A DNA stretch of 64,000 nucleotides from Anagrus nilaparvatae (lineage: Eukaryota > Arthropoda > Insecta > Hymenoptera > Mymaridae). A model generated the notes under the pieces. That model worked only from the letters and a program-made list of their open reading frames with translations, did not search any database and had not been told where the DNA came from. Made by a program: the position numbers and the translations under genes. Shown here one piece after another: positions 1 through 11,500 of the stretch. Each line of letters starts with the position of its first letter. Positions within the stretch are counted from its first letter, which is position 1. The stretch is taken from assembly GCA_022575985.1 (NCBI GenBank), contig JAKSXM010000007.1, positions 28,336,501 to 28,400,500 on the forward strand, written 5' to 3'.

Positions 1-66
1 ATATATTATGTTATTTTTGACTAAAATAATTTTTATTTTATTTTCCTTTTTATAATTTTAATTTTT

Positions 67-1010
67 ATATCGGTAGTTCTTAGCTATTTTTACCCAAGTC
101 TGAGGTCAATGTCTTGTATTTAAAAAATGGTATGTAAAAATATGGTTACTGGACAATTTTTAAGGCTCTAGGTGGCTTGGTTGCGATTTGGCAGCTGTTT
201 TTCCAATTTTGATTGTTTTCGGATTCTCAGCCACCCATTTGTTTTTTATTTTCTGGTCGTCCTAAATAAGCCTAAATAGTATATTTTTACCCATGGCCAC
301 AAAAGTAAAGAATGGCCCAAATCGCACGTAAATTACCCACCGAGGCAAAGCCGAGGATGGTAAACTGCGATTTGGGGCATCCTTTTTTTGTGGCCAAGGA
401 CAAAACATAATTTTTCTTGCTCAGTGTCAAAAAAATGCGTTTTTTCGAATAGCGCAGCGGCCAGAAAACACGCACTTTCTGGACACTAACAAGAAAAAAT
501 ATTTTCTACATAAAGGTAGGTAGTAAAAATTCCCGCCCAATCCGAATCTGAAAAACCTCAGGAAAAGCCGGATAATCGGAAAAACTAAAGGAAACTGGAA
601 AATACAAATTTCTCAAAAAGCGTCACTTTTTTTTTTTTTATCTTTTTTACATATGTTTTCCCATACCTTTCCCTGCTGGTAAACTCTTTTTTTGACACAT
701 TTGCCTTTTAAGCACTTAAAAATCAAGTTTAGGCTCAAAAAAATGATTTTGAAAATTGTTCATTTTCTGAATTTTCTAATTTTCTTGCTTTCCCTGATAG
801 AAAATGAAAAATTTGACTTGATTTTCGGATTCCTCGGGAAATTTTAAATTCAAAACCTTTCTGGGTAAAAGTTTAGAGGTCTATTTGACGCTGTAAAAAA
901 AAGAAAAACAAACTAACATGCTAAAATCAAACATAATTAAACATAATTAAATTTTGTTATTTTTTATTTTGTTTATTTTTTTTTTAATTAGCTATAAGAA
1001 CTACCGATAT
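67..1010. mobile_element. MITE-like element with about 20-bp terminal inverted repeats
   Basis: The left end reads atatcggtagttcttagcta and the right end (989-1010) is its reverse complement with two extra bases. The outer AT dinucleotides are compatible with a TA target duplication. There is no coding capacity. A copy of the dispersed GATTTGGGGCAT repeat lies inside at 290-480. Family unknown. Confidence 0.6.
290..480 (+). repeat. Dispersed 'GATTTGGGGCAT' repeat, copy 1
   Basis: It contains gcccaaatcgcacgtaaatt, ccgaggatggtaaactgcga and tttggggcat followed by a run of T. The same string recurs with point differences at 42,486-42,770 (reverse) and twice in 43,340-43,680 (forward). A diverged copy is at 9,768-10,030 (reverse). 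Confidence 0.7.
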
Positions 1011-1035
1011 TGTATTCTTAATTTTTTTTTTTTAA

Positions 1036-1615
1036 CATGGAACATGTTTATAGGGAGGGGGTACTTCAGAACTTGAAAATTAAGGGGGGGGGGGGTCAAA
1101 TTTGTCCTTTTTAAGGGGGGGGGGTCAAATTTGTCCTATTTAAGGGGGGGGGGGGTCAAATTTGTCCTATTTAAGGGGGGGGTCTAATTTGTCCTTTTTA
1201 AGGGGGGGGGTCAAATTTGTCCTATTTAAGGGGGGGGGGTCAAATTTGTCCTTTTTAAGGGGGGGGGGTCAAATTTGTCCTATTTAAGGGGGGGGTCAAA
1301 TAAGACTTAGAATAATTAGGTAAGTATATATAAATAAATAAAATACTATTAAAAGACTTTGAAAAATCTGGGCTTAAGGACTTAGGATAATACAGGTTTA
1401 TGGACTTAGAATAATATCGATCTAGGGACTTGGAATAATTCAGGTTCAGTGACTTATAATAATTCAGGTTTAGGGAATCAAAATAGATTGGGTTTAGAAT
1501 CTTAACAACTAGTAAGGTAATAATTACAAATTACAACAATAGAAAAATTGTATTGTAATGTTGAGTAACATTTGTATTATATCTAGTCCTCATTTGGAAG
1601 TAAACATGTTCCATG
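1036..1615. mobile_element. Short foldback element carrying a poly-G minisatellite
   Basis: The ends are the exact inverted 15-mers catggaacatgttta (1036) and taaacatgttccatg (1615). Inside are a G-run minisatellite, then AT-rich repeats of the type 'ggacttagaataatt'. Related sequence recurs at 17,040-17,165 (reverse) and 22,765-23,080 (forward), so this is a multi-copy family. Confidence 0.6.
1081..1305. repeat. G-run minisatellite, about eight 28-30-bp units
   Basis: Each unit is a run of about 8-13 G followed by tcaaatttgtcctatttaa. Unit length varies almost wholly through the G-run. Such long G tracts are prone to slippage and could form four-stranded structures; that is inference. Confidence 0.9.
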
Positions 1616-2034
1616 CATTTAGGTTGTGTTTACACAAACCGGTTATAAGTTTTTTTTTTTAATTTTGAAACCTGGCTCACAAACAGATAATATTTTATCT
1701 CCGTAAATTACATACTTATATGTATAAGCCTTTGCTTATTGGTAAAATAAATAAATAAATTTGTACCCCAGATGCAAAGATTGAAAAAAAATTTAAAAAA
1801 ATTGTTGATAGACGTAAAAAAATACATTTAGTTCCTTTTTATCAGTACTTTAAGTGTATTATGAGCATTACCAATGAACTTACGATCGATTCCACGCAAG
1901 CAGTTTGTATACTAGAATTTCAACTGTTAATTTACAAGCTGTAAATGTTAAGTATGATCGAGGGTATCATTCCTTTGTGATAGTGATGTATTACGGGGGC
2001 CTTATTCAAATCATGAAAGCAAAAAACAAATGTT

Positions 2035-2338
2035 CCATCTGGACGTCCTTTAAATGATGAGATCAGTACCCAAATGAATAAAATCTTTAAATATATTGAA
2101 GACAGTCCTCAGAGATACATTATCTTTCAAGAACTCCTTGATCAAGCAGGTAATGCTTATTTAATTAAATTGAATTTCAAAATTAGGATTTGTTTTAATG
2201 AATTAATTTTTTTCAACAGTAGTTAATGATGCAAATATTTGCTATATTATTCTTAGATCTAGAATAATAAAACATTATGGAGAGGATTACGTAAGTTTCT
2301 TTGAAAAAAAAGATGAAGACAGTATTGTTACTTTTTGA
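2035..2338 (+). pseudogene. Decayed coding remnant with one apparent intron
   Basis: Two open pieces join in frame across a 70-bp GT-AG gap (2150-2219). The first reads PSGRPLNDEISTQMNKIFKY then IEDSPQRYIIFQELLDQ. The second reads VVNDANICYIILRSRIIKHY then GEDYVSFFEKKDEDSIVTF and a stop. A further open piece in another frame lies upstream (about 1,985-2,035). The pattern resembles proteins of unknown function often found beside insect transposons, where an 'ELxDQ ... KxHYGDD' block is typical; I could not search for this. No start codon in frame, and frameshifts, suggest a pseudogene. Weak call. Confidence 0.3.
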
Positions 2339-2504
2339 TGAGGATTATAGGTATATGCAAATGAAAAAATTATGGGCTCAGCAAAGTTTTGATCAAGTAG
2401 AAGAATTTAAATTCTACCCTTATGGAACAAAATTATTAAAAACAATTTTCGGTAAATAGGGGTTTCCGGGTTAAATAAAAATAAATTCTGGCTTATATAT
2501 TCTC

Positions 2505-2800
2505 ATTTAACTGTATTTTTTGATTTTCGCAGGAACACTGAGTATTGAACTTTAAGAAGTTTCTTTACGCCAAACTGTTAATGTCATCAAAATCCTTAAA
2601 ATTTGCTAAAGATTATTTTTTTACGACTTTTAGAGATGAAATCTGAGGTTTATTAATCTTATTTATTCTCAATTAACAGTATTTTTTTTTCGCAGGAACA
2701 CTGAATATTGAACATTAAAAAGTTTCTTTAGGCCGAATTGTTAATGTCATCAAAAGCCCTAAAATCTGCTAAAAATTACTTTTTCACGTCACTTAGAGAA
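2505..2800. repeat. Tandem duplication, two copies of about 140 bp
   Basis: The segment around ttcgcaggaacactgagtat (about 2505-2640) is repeated at about 2665-2800 with roughly 10-15 percent difference by eye. Both copies carry an acceptor-like tttcgcag, hinting that an exon of the neighbouring remnant was duplicated. Confidence 0.7.
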
Positions 2801-4455
2801 AATCCAAATTATGTATAAAGTTAAAGACTAATGCGGAATAAGGTATGGTTTTTGGCCCCAGCATATTTTTCGCATTTTTTTGGCTCAATTTGATGATATA
2901 AAATGGTAAAAAAATGGTAACTTTTACGGTGCGTCACTCGCAATTGACGATTATGTAAAAGAAATCGTGTTTTATTTTTTGCTTATTTTATCATACCATC
3001 TAATGTTTTATTTGAATCTAAAATTAGCTTTTTTATGGTTTTTTAAATGTTTTTCTTATAATTTTTTCATAAAAAAACGATATTTCACCTATACTCTACC
3101 AAAGGACTTCATTTATTTCATGAAATCTCTTTTAATTTTCGCAATAATCAATTGGATGCTCATCTTTTTGAAAAAAAAAATTGAAGGCACACCTTACTGT
3201 TACGTTTCTTTGGGTATCTTAGACCATATAAAGTGATAAACAAGCTAGGAATAGAAAAATTTTTGCTTGGCGCATAGTTTTTTTTTGACTTGACAGCCTC
3301 AGAATCACGTTTTTTTAATATTTAAAAATAACCAATTTTGGAATTTTTTTGTTATAAATTAAAATTATTTTTTAAATGATGGATTTATTTTTTTTCACTT
3401 TTCTTATGTTGACAATTTACTAAAAAGAGTATATTTAAGACCAAAGAATACAAATTTTCAATTTTCAACGTCTTGGAGCAGTTTAAATGTTAGATATTGG
3501 GTTTTTTAAGAATTCATCAACTTGGGATTTTTCTAACAGATTCAAATGATGTTAAAAACTGGACTAAAAACGTACTTCGTTTTAGTTTTTCCTGTTCAAT
3601 CCAAATTCACTATTCATTTTAACATTTAAAAATTCATTTTTTTAGTTTTTAGGGCCCCAATTTTCAGGGAGCTAATGTTTAAAGTTTCGCATTTTTTAAG
3701 AAAAAATTTTCTGAATTTACAAGAGTTACATACATTTTTTTCTCAGAAATTCGATGAAAAGTTGATAAAACCATTTGAATCTGCTAGAAAAATCCCAAGT
3801 ATATGAATTTTTAAAAACCCCAATATTTACCTTTTGAGCTACTCCAAGAAGATGAAAATTAAAAATTTGTGATTTTTGGTCTTAAATATATATAAATATG
3901 TATATAAAGAAAAGAGAGTATACTCATTTTAGTAAATTGTAAATGAAAAACAAGTGAAAAAACATAAATCCATCATTTAGAATAATTTTAATTGATAAAA
4001 AAAATAATTCAGAAATCGGTTTTTTTTTAATATCGTAAAAACGTGATTTTGAGTTTTCCAACTAAAGAAAAAAAATATAGGGCAAGCAAAATATTTACTG
4101 TTTCTTACTTGTTAGTCACTTTCTATGGTCTAAAGAACCCAAAGAAATGTAACAGGAAGGTGTGCGTTCAATTTTGTTCTCAGGGCCGGCTCGAGCTAAA
4201 ATTGGCAACCGGGCAGGACCAACTTTTGTCGCCCCCCATATCGCATTCTAAACTCATTTCAGTCTTTTACTGCAGATTTATGATGAGGAGAGTGTTCATG
4301 TTCAAATAAGTGTTCACTCGTGTGTTTCCAATCAGAAAACCCTTTTTCACTTGATAGATATGAACGCGCGCTACAAAACAAGCGACAGCAAAAATAAAAA
4401 ATTCGATCCTTAGTTACAGAATAAAGTAGCCAATTATGATGGAACTTTTCACGGT

Positions 4456-4967
4456 TTAAAAATTATTATCTGTAAATTTTCGTCCATCACTATTTATAGG
4501 ATAATTAAAATTTTTCACTTGCACTGGACCACGCTGCACTAATAATTTTTTCTCACTGTCAGAAAAACGAATAGGCCAATTTCCAGGATCATCACTAATC
4601 AATTCAATATTAGAATCATAAACAGCACTTTGAAAATTTTCCTTATTATTGTCATTTATCTCAATTTCAATTTTTTCATTATTATCTGTATTATTATCAA
4701 TAATAGAAGAGTCATTAACTTTAATTTCCAAATTTTCAGCACTTTTTTCGGCATATTCAAAACTTTTAACACAATCTTCCGCACTTTAATTTTCATCTTT
4801 TAGATGTTCTTTTTGATGTAAGTAGTCTTATCGATTGATGAATTACATGACTTTTTTAATAATTTTTTTAAAAAAGAACCCTGCTTTTTATCCTCCTCTG
4901 CTTGTTCACGTTTCCTTTTTCTGTTAGCAGCCCCTGAAGCTTTTTTAATTTTTTCATTAATCGTCAT
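4456..4967 (-). pseudogene. hAT transposase N-terminal remnant (TTF/ZMYM-like group)
   Basis: From 4967 on the minus strand a 55-codon frame starts MTINEKIKKASGAANRKRKR, a basic N-terminus usual for this transposase group, and stops at 4800. A second frame from 4731 to 4456 carries an acidic Asn/Glu-rich linker, then DDPGNWPIRFSDSEKKLLVQ and RGPVQVKNFNYPINSDGRKF. This is the recognisable 'DPxxWP ... G..' entry to the TTF zinc-finger region. The rest (zinc finger, RNase H-like catalytic core, dimerisation domain) is absent, so the copy cannot encode a working enzyme. Confidence 0.75.
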
Positions 4968-5400
4968 TATTGAAAATTATACGATATAAAAATATTTATT
5001 ATGTGGCAGATTAAAAATGATTTCTAATTCTAAGCTAAGAAAAATAAATAACTTGCTTGTTGTACAGAAAAATACTCAATAAATAAGCAGTCAGAAAAAT
5101 AGAAAATTAAAACTGTAAATTGTAAAAATTGAATTTCAAAGTAGGGGCGGGGAGAAGTCAATAAGATTGGAAAATTATAATAATTTTATTTTAGGTAAAT
5201 TCTATAAGATTATGCGCCTCTATACTTTTTGTTTAGAAAATTTTTTTATTATTTTAGTAACTCATTTAGTATAAGGATTAAAAGTTTTTAGGGTGTGACC
5301 GTAGGTATGACAATAGAACTGAAATCGTAAGCTAAAAATTTCTATATTTATTTGTTTTTGTTATATTATATTTTTAAAACGATATGTGTATTGTATTAAC

Positions 5401-5996
5401 GACGCTCTGTCCACCACTGGGTGTTTTTTGCGCAGCATATTTGTAATTAAAATATTTTAACCATATATTTATTTATAATAATTTTTTAATGAAAGAATCA
5501 ATGTATTTCAGTATTTAGTACAAGAATATAAAAAAAAAAAAATTAAAAATGTTTATTTGTTTAAACAAATACGACCTGTTAAATTTTTGAAATTTTTGGG
5601 TCATAAAAGCCTTCCTTGTTTATAAAAAAAAAGTTAAAAATGCTCTAAAATTTATAAACAAATAGCTGTAACTCATTAATGAAGAGGTTTAGCGAAAAAT
5701 TTCCCACGATACCTCCACCTAGAATTGAATGATCTTCAATATGAGCCAAGCAGAATTTTGATCCAAAGAGCCCAGATCTGGGAACTCAGGCTTTTATGAC
5801 TCAAAAATTTGAAAAATTTAACAGGTCGTATTTGTTTAAGCAAATAAACATTTTTAATTTTTTTTTTATATTCTTGTACTAAATACTGAAAAGCATTGAT
5901 TCTTTCATTAAAAAATTATTATAAATAAATATATGGTTAAAATATTTTAGTTACAAATATGCTGCGCAAAAAACACCCAGTGGTGGACAGAGCATC
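5401..5996. mobile_element. 600-bp palindromic MITE inside the hAT element
   Basis: The arms 5401-5615 and 5785-5996 are nearly perfect reverse complements, with ends gctctgtccaccactgg and ccagtggtggacagagc. The spacer is about 170 bp and contains no gene. It inserted after the hAT lost its interior, or caused part of that loss. Confidence 0.8.
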
Positions 5997-7189
5997 CTTA
6001 AATGCATATAATATTAATTTTTAAGATGAGCGAGTGACAATTGTCGCGACAGTAGACAAAAAGTTTAACTGTACAAAGGACTTTGGAAAACCCAAAACCC
6101 AAATTTTTAATAAAGAATTTTTAATAAGAATTATTTTTCTTAGTTAAAAACAGCGTATTATTTCTTGATATTTTGAATTTTACAGCGCCCCAAATTGATG
6201 GCGCCCCGGGCGAGCGCCCGGCTTGCCCGGGCCTTGAGCCGGCCCTGTTTGTTCTTTAAAAAGTTGATTATCCTAAGCGCAATCTTTCTGCGGATTTTCC
6301 ATATAGTAGTTAAAAATGAGGTTTTACGTTCAAATAATTATATAATTCAATACGTTGATTAATTAAATTTATCGTTATTTATGAACTAATTTAATACATA
6401 TTTTAGGAATAAATCACTTTCTTCAAAATAATTATTTATAATAAAAGTGTTAGTATTTTCATTATTATTAATAAGGAAAATAGATATTATATTGTGAAAA
6501 TTAAAAGAGATTTCATGAAATAAATGAGGTCCTTTGGTAGAGTATAGGTGAAATATCGTTTTTTTATGAAAAAATTATAAGAAAAACATTAAAAAAACCA
6601 TAAGAAAGCTAATTTTAGATTCAAATAAAATATTAGATGGTATGATAAAATAAGCAAAAAATAAAACACGATTTCTTTTACATAATCGTCAATTGCGAGT
6701 GACGCACCGTAAAAGTTACCATTTTTTCGACGGAATTTTGAAAAGTAATCTTAGACAAAGTTCCCCTGAGAGCGAAAAAAAGGAGTTTTTCCTCTATCCT
6801 GAGATATCTCAATTCTTAGACCGTCAAAAAAGCCAAAAATGACGTTTTTAGAAGTTTTGAACCTCAAAATGAGTTCAAAAATAAAAAAAAAAAAATTTTT
6901 TTTTTGTGTATTTTTTCAAAACAAAAATTTTGATACCAACCACGCCCCAGTCGGATGATTCGGCTCGGAGATATTAATTTTTAGTGAAAAACACGCTTCA
7001 ACCCCCCAGGGGTAACGCAGGGGGATTAGGGTGGTGCCGACCCTCGGAATCTTATTTTTTATCATATATCATCAAATTGAGCCAAAAAAATGCGAAAAAT
7101 ATGCTGGGGCCGGAAACCATACCTTATTCCGCAGTAGTCTTTGTTATAATTTTTAGTCCACCATATTGGAAAATCAGAAAATATTAAGG

Positions 7190-8447
7190 ATGAAAAATTA
7201 TTTTATTATTTTTTATCTAAATTCGTACATATCAACATCTAAAACCCACCTGTAAATTAGAAAGTTTATTTTGCCTGCAAAAAAACTTCTAGACAAAGGG
7301 AGAGAATTGATTGAAAAACCTCTTTAATACAAAAAGTTAAGAATTAATACAGATTCGTTGCTCGAAAGTTATATACTTTCAAACTACATTTTTAAAAGTT
7401 GACTTTTCCAAAAAAATAAAAAAGAAAAAGCATTATTTAAAAAAATTTATTTTTACATAAAGATGATTTTACATAAAGAAAAAGTATAAGAATAAGTTTT
7501 TTTGTCGATTAAGTCTTTATTGTTTAGATCATATAACTTTATTATTTATATATTTTGAAAGTATGCATTTTTCCTAATGTTTATGTACGGCTACTTATAT
7601 GTGATAGGTAAGTTTTTCAATACGCTGATCAAAAAATGTATTTTGACGGTCGATACCACATAGTAAATTCGACACTGCCAGAAGCTTTACTGATTATCCC
7701 AAATTCGAAAATTCAATAGCAGTAAACTAGCCGTGTACTTAAACATCAATTTCCAAAAGATTAAACTGGTCTGTAGTTAATTTATGTACTCATTTTTCAG
7801 AAATGTTATAAAATGAAGTTTGGTAGGAAAAAATGTATAAAATACGCGCACGACTTTAAAAACAGTTTTTTGATTTTCTGACTCTTTACGATGATCAAAA
7901 ATGAATTTGAAAAAACGAATAATTCAAGGGCAGGATTGGAATAATTAAAAAAGCATTGTATACTAAATCGACGTAAAACAGTGTAGATACATATTCCAAA
8001 AACATATTTGTTGTAAAATTATAAATATAATTATCTAATATAATAATAAGACTAGTAGATATCAAAAATCTTGATATTAATGAGACACGTGTATTTTGAG
8101 GAAGTATTTTTGAAATAAATATGATAATCTAATGTGGAATAACTAGCGAAAACCAATAATTTTAAGTCTTGATAAATTCGTCAGAGAAATATAAAAAAAA
8201 AAAAATTCCGTAAAATACACTATAATATATAATATTAAATTGTAAGTATGTTTATACCCCCCCCTAATTAAATAATAAAATGAATAATCAACTTTACACA
8301 GATAAGACAGCGGCCTTTTTCTGATCAGACTTAAGAATCTCAGTTAATTGTTGACCATTTTTTATGTACGATGTTCGTGATTTGAAAAAACAAAAAATTT
8401 TTTTCCAACATTTTATTTCTACAAATTCAGCGGAAAAATAAAACACC
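7190..8447. other. Upstream region of P5CS
   Basis: AT-rich sequence with no open frame of note. It begins just after a short copy of the 'tccaccatattggaaaatc' motif (7150-7190) that also ends the palindrome at 12.6-13.5 kb. The P5CS promoter and 5' untranslated region must lie toward the 3' end of this stretch or further up; I could not place a TATA box or start site with confidence. Confidence 0.4.
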
Positions 8448-8540
8448 ATGTACTCTAGCCTAATATTGCTTAGGTCAGCAAGGCCAACATTAACTCTTAG
8501 AAAATTTCTTTCATCTACAGCAAGCTCTTCTCATCATCCG
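8448..8540 (+). CDS. P5CS: P5CS exon 1 (mitochondrial presequence)
   Basis: Thirty-one codons beginning [15 protein letters not shown] and ending SSSHHP, followed by the donor gtaaga. The stretch has Arg, Lys, Ser, Thr and hydrophobic residues and no Asp or Glu, as expected of an amphipathic mitochondrial targeting peptide. It ends in phase 0, which matches the exon 2 acceptor. Assignment rests on composition, good start context, donor and phase rather than on conserved residues, because P5CS presequences are poorly conserved. A different first exon somewhere in the 16-kb intron cannot be excluded. Confidence 0.75.
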
Positions 8541-11500
8541 GTAAGATTTTAAAACTTTATTAAGAAAAAATTTTTTTCTTTCTCTTGAAATTCAATTTTA
8601 TTGTTTTTCTTTTAATAAAAAAAAATAAAACGTAAAATATACAAATGTTTACATGTGATCTTTACATGCAATAAAATAGAATTTCGTTTAAACTTGGAAG
8701 ATAAGAATATCGCTTTCGACATATTATTAAAACGTCACAAGACTTTTTTTTTCATATAAGTAATTTTAAAAATAATTATTCAATGTTATTTAAGTTTTAT
8801 TATTATTAATAAAAAACATTGTTGTGATAAAAAACAAAGCAATAAATATTTTATCATAAGTTTAATTTCATTGAATTTTCAAAGTTCAAATCAACTGCAT
8901 TAATAATACAATTAATAATACATCAAGTAGATTATTTTTTATTTCTAAGAAAAATGAAACATTGTATTACATAATGATTTTTTCTACTATTTTTTCTAGA
9001 GCTAGTCTCTTAATTCTTGCATGCTTTTCATTAAAGTTCATTAAATTTTTGGTTCCTAAAAAAGAAACTCTTCTAAAAATTTTATTTTTTTATTTTATTT
9101 TTTCTCCTAACTTCATTTGTTTCCCCAAGATGCTAAAAAATCAATTTTGGTGCAACTTTGTATTTAATATTAGTATTTTATATTTTTGCCTCAAATTTCA
9201 TCTATTTGAAATATGAAAAAAGACTTTTTTGTTGGGCGTAACACCTAATTTTTTTATATGGAAGTGCTAGTTTTAGAAAAAATGTTTTTACTCTATTCCT
9301 CGTATTAGATACCTAAATTTGTGAACGTTTTTGACATCTAAATATAAAAAACTCATTTATTTTTTTTATCGAGAGTCTAGATTTGGTTTAAGTCTACGTA
9401 TAAGTATTTTTCCGATACTAAATATTATTTATTAAAAAATTTATAAATGATTTTGTGCCTGTAAAGTATTTAATAATTAACTATGAATTGACAATAAAAA
9501 AAATTTTTTTCTCTGAAAAAATTATTATTTTTTGAGGAACCGATTTGCCTAGATTTGCCGTATTACTATTAGCAGGGTTTAAATTTTTTTTATTTTTTTA
9601 AAAGAAAATTCATGATAAAATTTTGACTTTTGAAAAAATATTTTAACTTTATATTACGACTTAAAGTTCATGCTTAGAGATATAAAGATAACATAATTTT
9701 TAAATACATCATAAAGTTTTTCTAGAATTTTAAAATTAAGGTTGTAACTTAATCTATCAGGTTAGATTTCACAGTTCGGATTGAATTATAGAGGGCAGCA
9801 TCAGGATTGTAAAAAAAATTCCTAATAACCTCCAAAGAAAAAAATTTTTTTCTTGTTTTTTTTCAGATGCCATATTTTCCAAAACGTATTTTCTTGCCAC
9901 TGGACAAAGACCCTTGTCCATAAATAAAAAATTCCCTGAGTCACAGTTTACTATCGTACAACGGGCGATTTCGCTATTTTTTACTTCTCTGTACACCGAG
10001 ACACGGAATCGAAATATACTATTAATGGACAATTTAGCATTTTCGAGAAAAATATGAAAAACCAGTTGATTTAAAAATAGCCATATATACTAACTTATTT
10101 TAAAATAAAAAGTCTTTAGTATTCAGCTAACATTTTGAGTAAACATTAATTTAATTAAAATAAACTTCACCCAAAGAGTAAAAAAAATTTGAAATTGTCT
10201 ATAATTTAGAGAACAACCCATATACAAAAAAACTCACCGAAGAACAATAATTAAAAATTTATTAAATTAAACAATAGAACTAAAATTCTGAACAGTTTAT
10301 ACAATCTTAAAATGACTTTGAAAATTGAGGGAAAAGAAAGAAGTATTTTGAAAGAGCTCCTGTAGAAATTAATTGTTATCTCTGTTTTGTTAAAGAAAAG
10401 CTAGAAAATCTTAAATTATTATTAATTTATGTAATTGAAGTATTACAAAAGTAAGTAAATAGCAGTTCTGTTTATATTTGCTTAAACTATGAAGCAAATA
10501 TTTAAAATCTTATAATGATACAATTACTCAGACAAATGAAAAATGTTTAAATTAAAAAAGATTTTTTAGATTAAATAACTTTTTTTCAATAATCAACTTA
10601 AATACAATTTAAATAATAATAAAAGTAATAATAATAACAACAACTTTTTCAGATGACGGAATTTTTTTTTCAACTAATGATAAAACACATTCGTGATTTG
10701 GATCTAGATATTAATATTTAAAAATTTTATCAAATAATTAATACTAATCATGGTCTTTTGTTTTTTATTTTATAATCTTTTAATCACAGTATTTATTTTT
10801 TAATTCAAATTTAATACAGTAATTCAATTCCTCGTCAGCTATTTTTTTAATCTATAATCTTTTTAAAATAATTATTAATATTAATATTTTTTATTTCTTT
10901 TATTTTAATTATTACTCATTTTGAGGACAACGATTTTTTATAAAAAATTATACTTTGATAATATAAAAATTTAGATGTAGCTTGTCAAAGATTATACCAT
11001 CGATCGATACCTATGTTTTGTTCAAGTCTTGTTGTTTGAAAGAAAATTTTTAATTATTCGACTAGTAAGCTAATAAGTAAGTACAACCCTGCCACCTTTC
11101 AGTTACCCACATTGATTTGCGTTATTTTTTTAGCCTCGTATACCGCAATTTTCTAATGCCCATTTTTAGCCAAATATTATCAATTTTTAAATTGATGCCA
11201 AAATTATATAATTTTTGATAAAACTAAGTTTTATAGGTCAAAATTTTTTGCACGTGCTCAAAAATTCTTTACTTAAAATATATAGTACACTGTAAAAAGT
11301 AATTTCCTTAGATTAACAAAAAAAATTGAATTATTTCGAAAAATTAGTAAATTTTCAAAAAAATTTGTAAACTGTCGATAAAAATCGTAAATTTACTAAA
11401 TTTAGTATATTATCGAAAAATTCGAGAATTCTAGATTTTTTTTGTGAATTTACGAAAAAAGTTATAAATTCACAACTATTTTTTGAAAATTTTCGAAAAA

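Larger units (their letters stand above)
4181..6247 (-). mobile_element. Internally deleted hAT transposon with exact 8-bp target duplication
   Basis: The ends are cagggccggctcgag on the left and ttgagccggccctg on the right. They are flanked on both sides by tttgttct (4173-4180 and 6248-6255), the 8-bp duplication typical of hAT elements. The GC-rich subterminal block near 6,185-6,235 is common in the hAT group with TTF/zinc-finger MYM-like transposases. The only transposase trace is an N-terminal piece at 4456-4967; the catalytic region is missing. A separate palindrome sits inside at 5401-5996. Confidence 0.88.
2815..7147. mobile_element. Large foldback element, about 4.3 kb, with a hAT inserted
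   Basis: The outer arms match in reverse: 2815-3150 against 6490-6730 plus 7065-7147. The inner arms 3165-3555 and 3770-4178 are also inverted, with the dyad near 3,665. The right arm holds about 330 bp (6730-7065) and about 230 bp (6256-6490) with no left counterpart, and is split by the hAT element at 4181-6247. No protein-coding sequence of its own was found, so it is non-autonomous. Confidence 0.8.

Noticed and set aside
2967..3236. 89-codon Phe/Leu-rich frame as a small membrane protein
   Set aside because: It lies within a foldback arm and its composition is what AT-rich DNA gives by chance; the other arm copy does not keep the frame.
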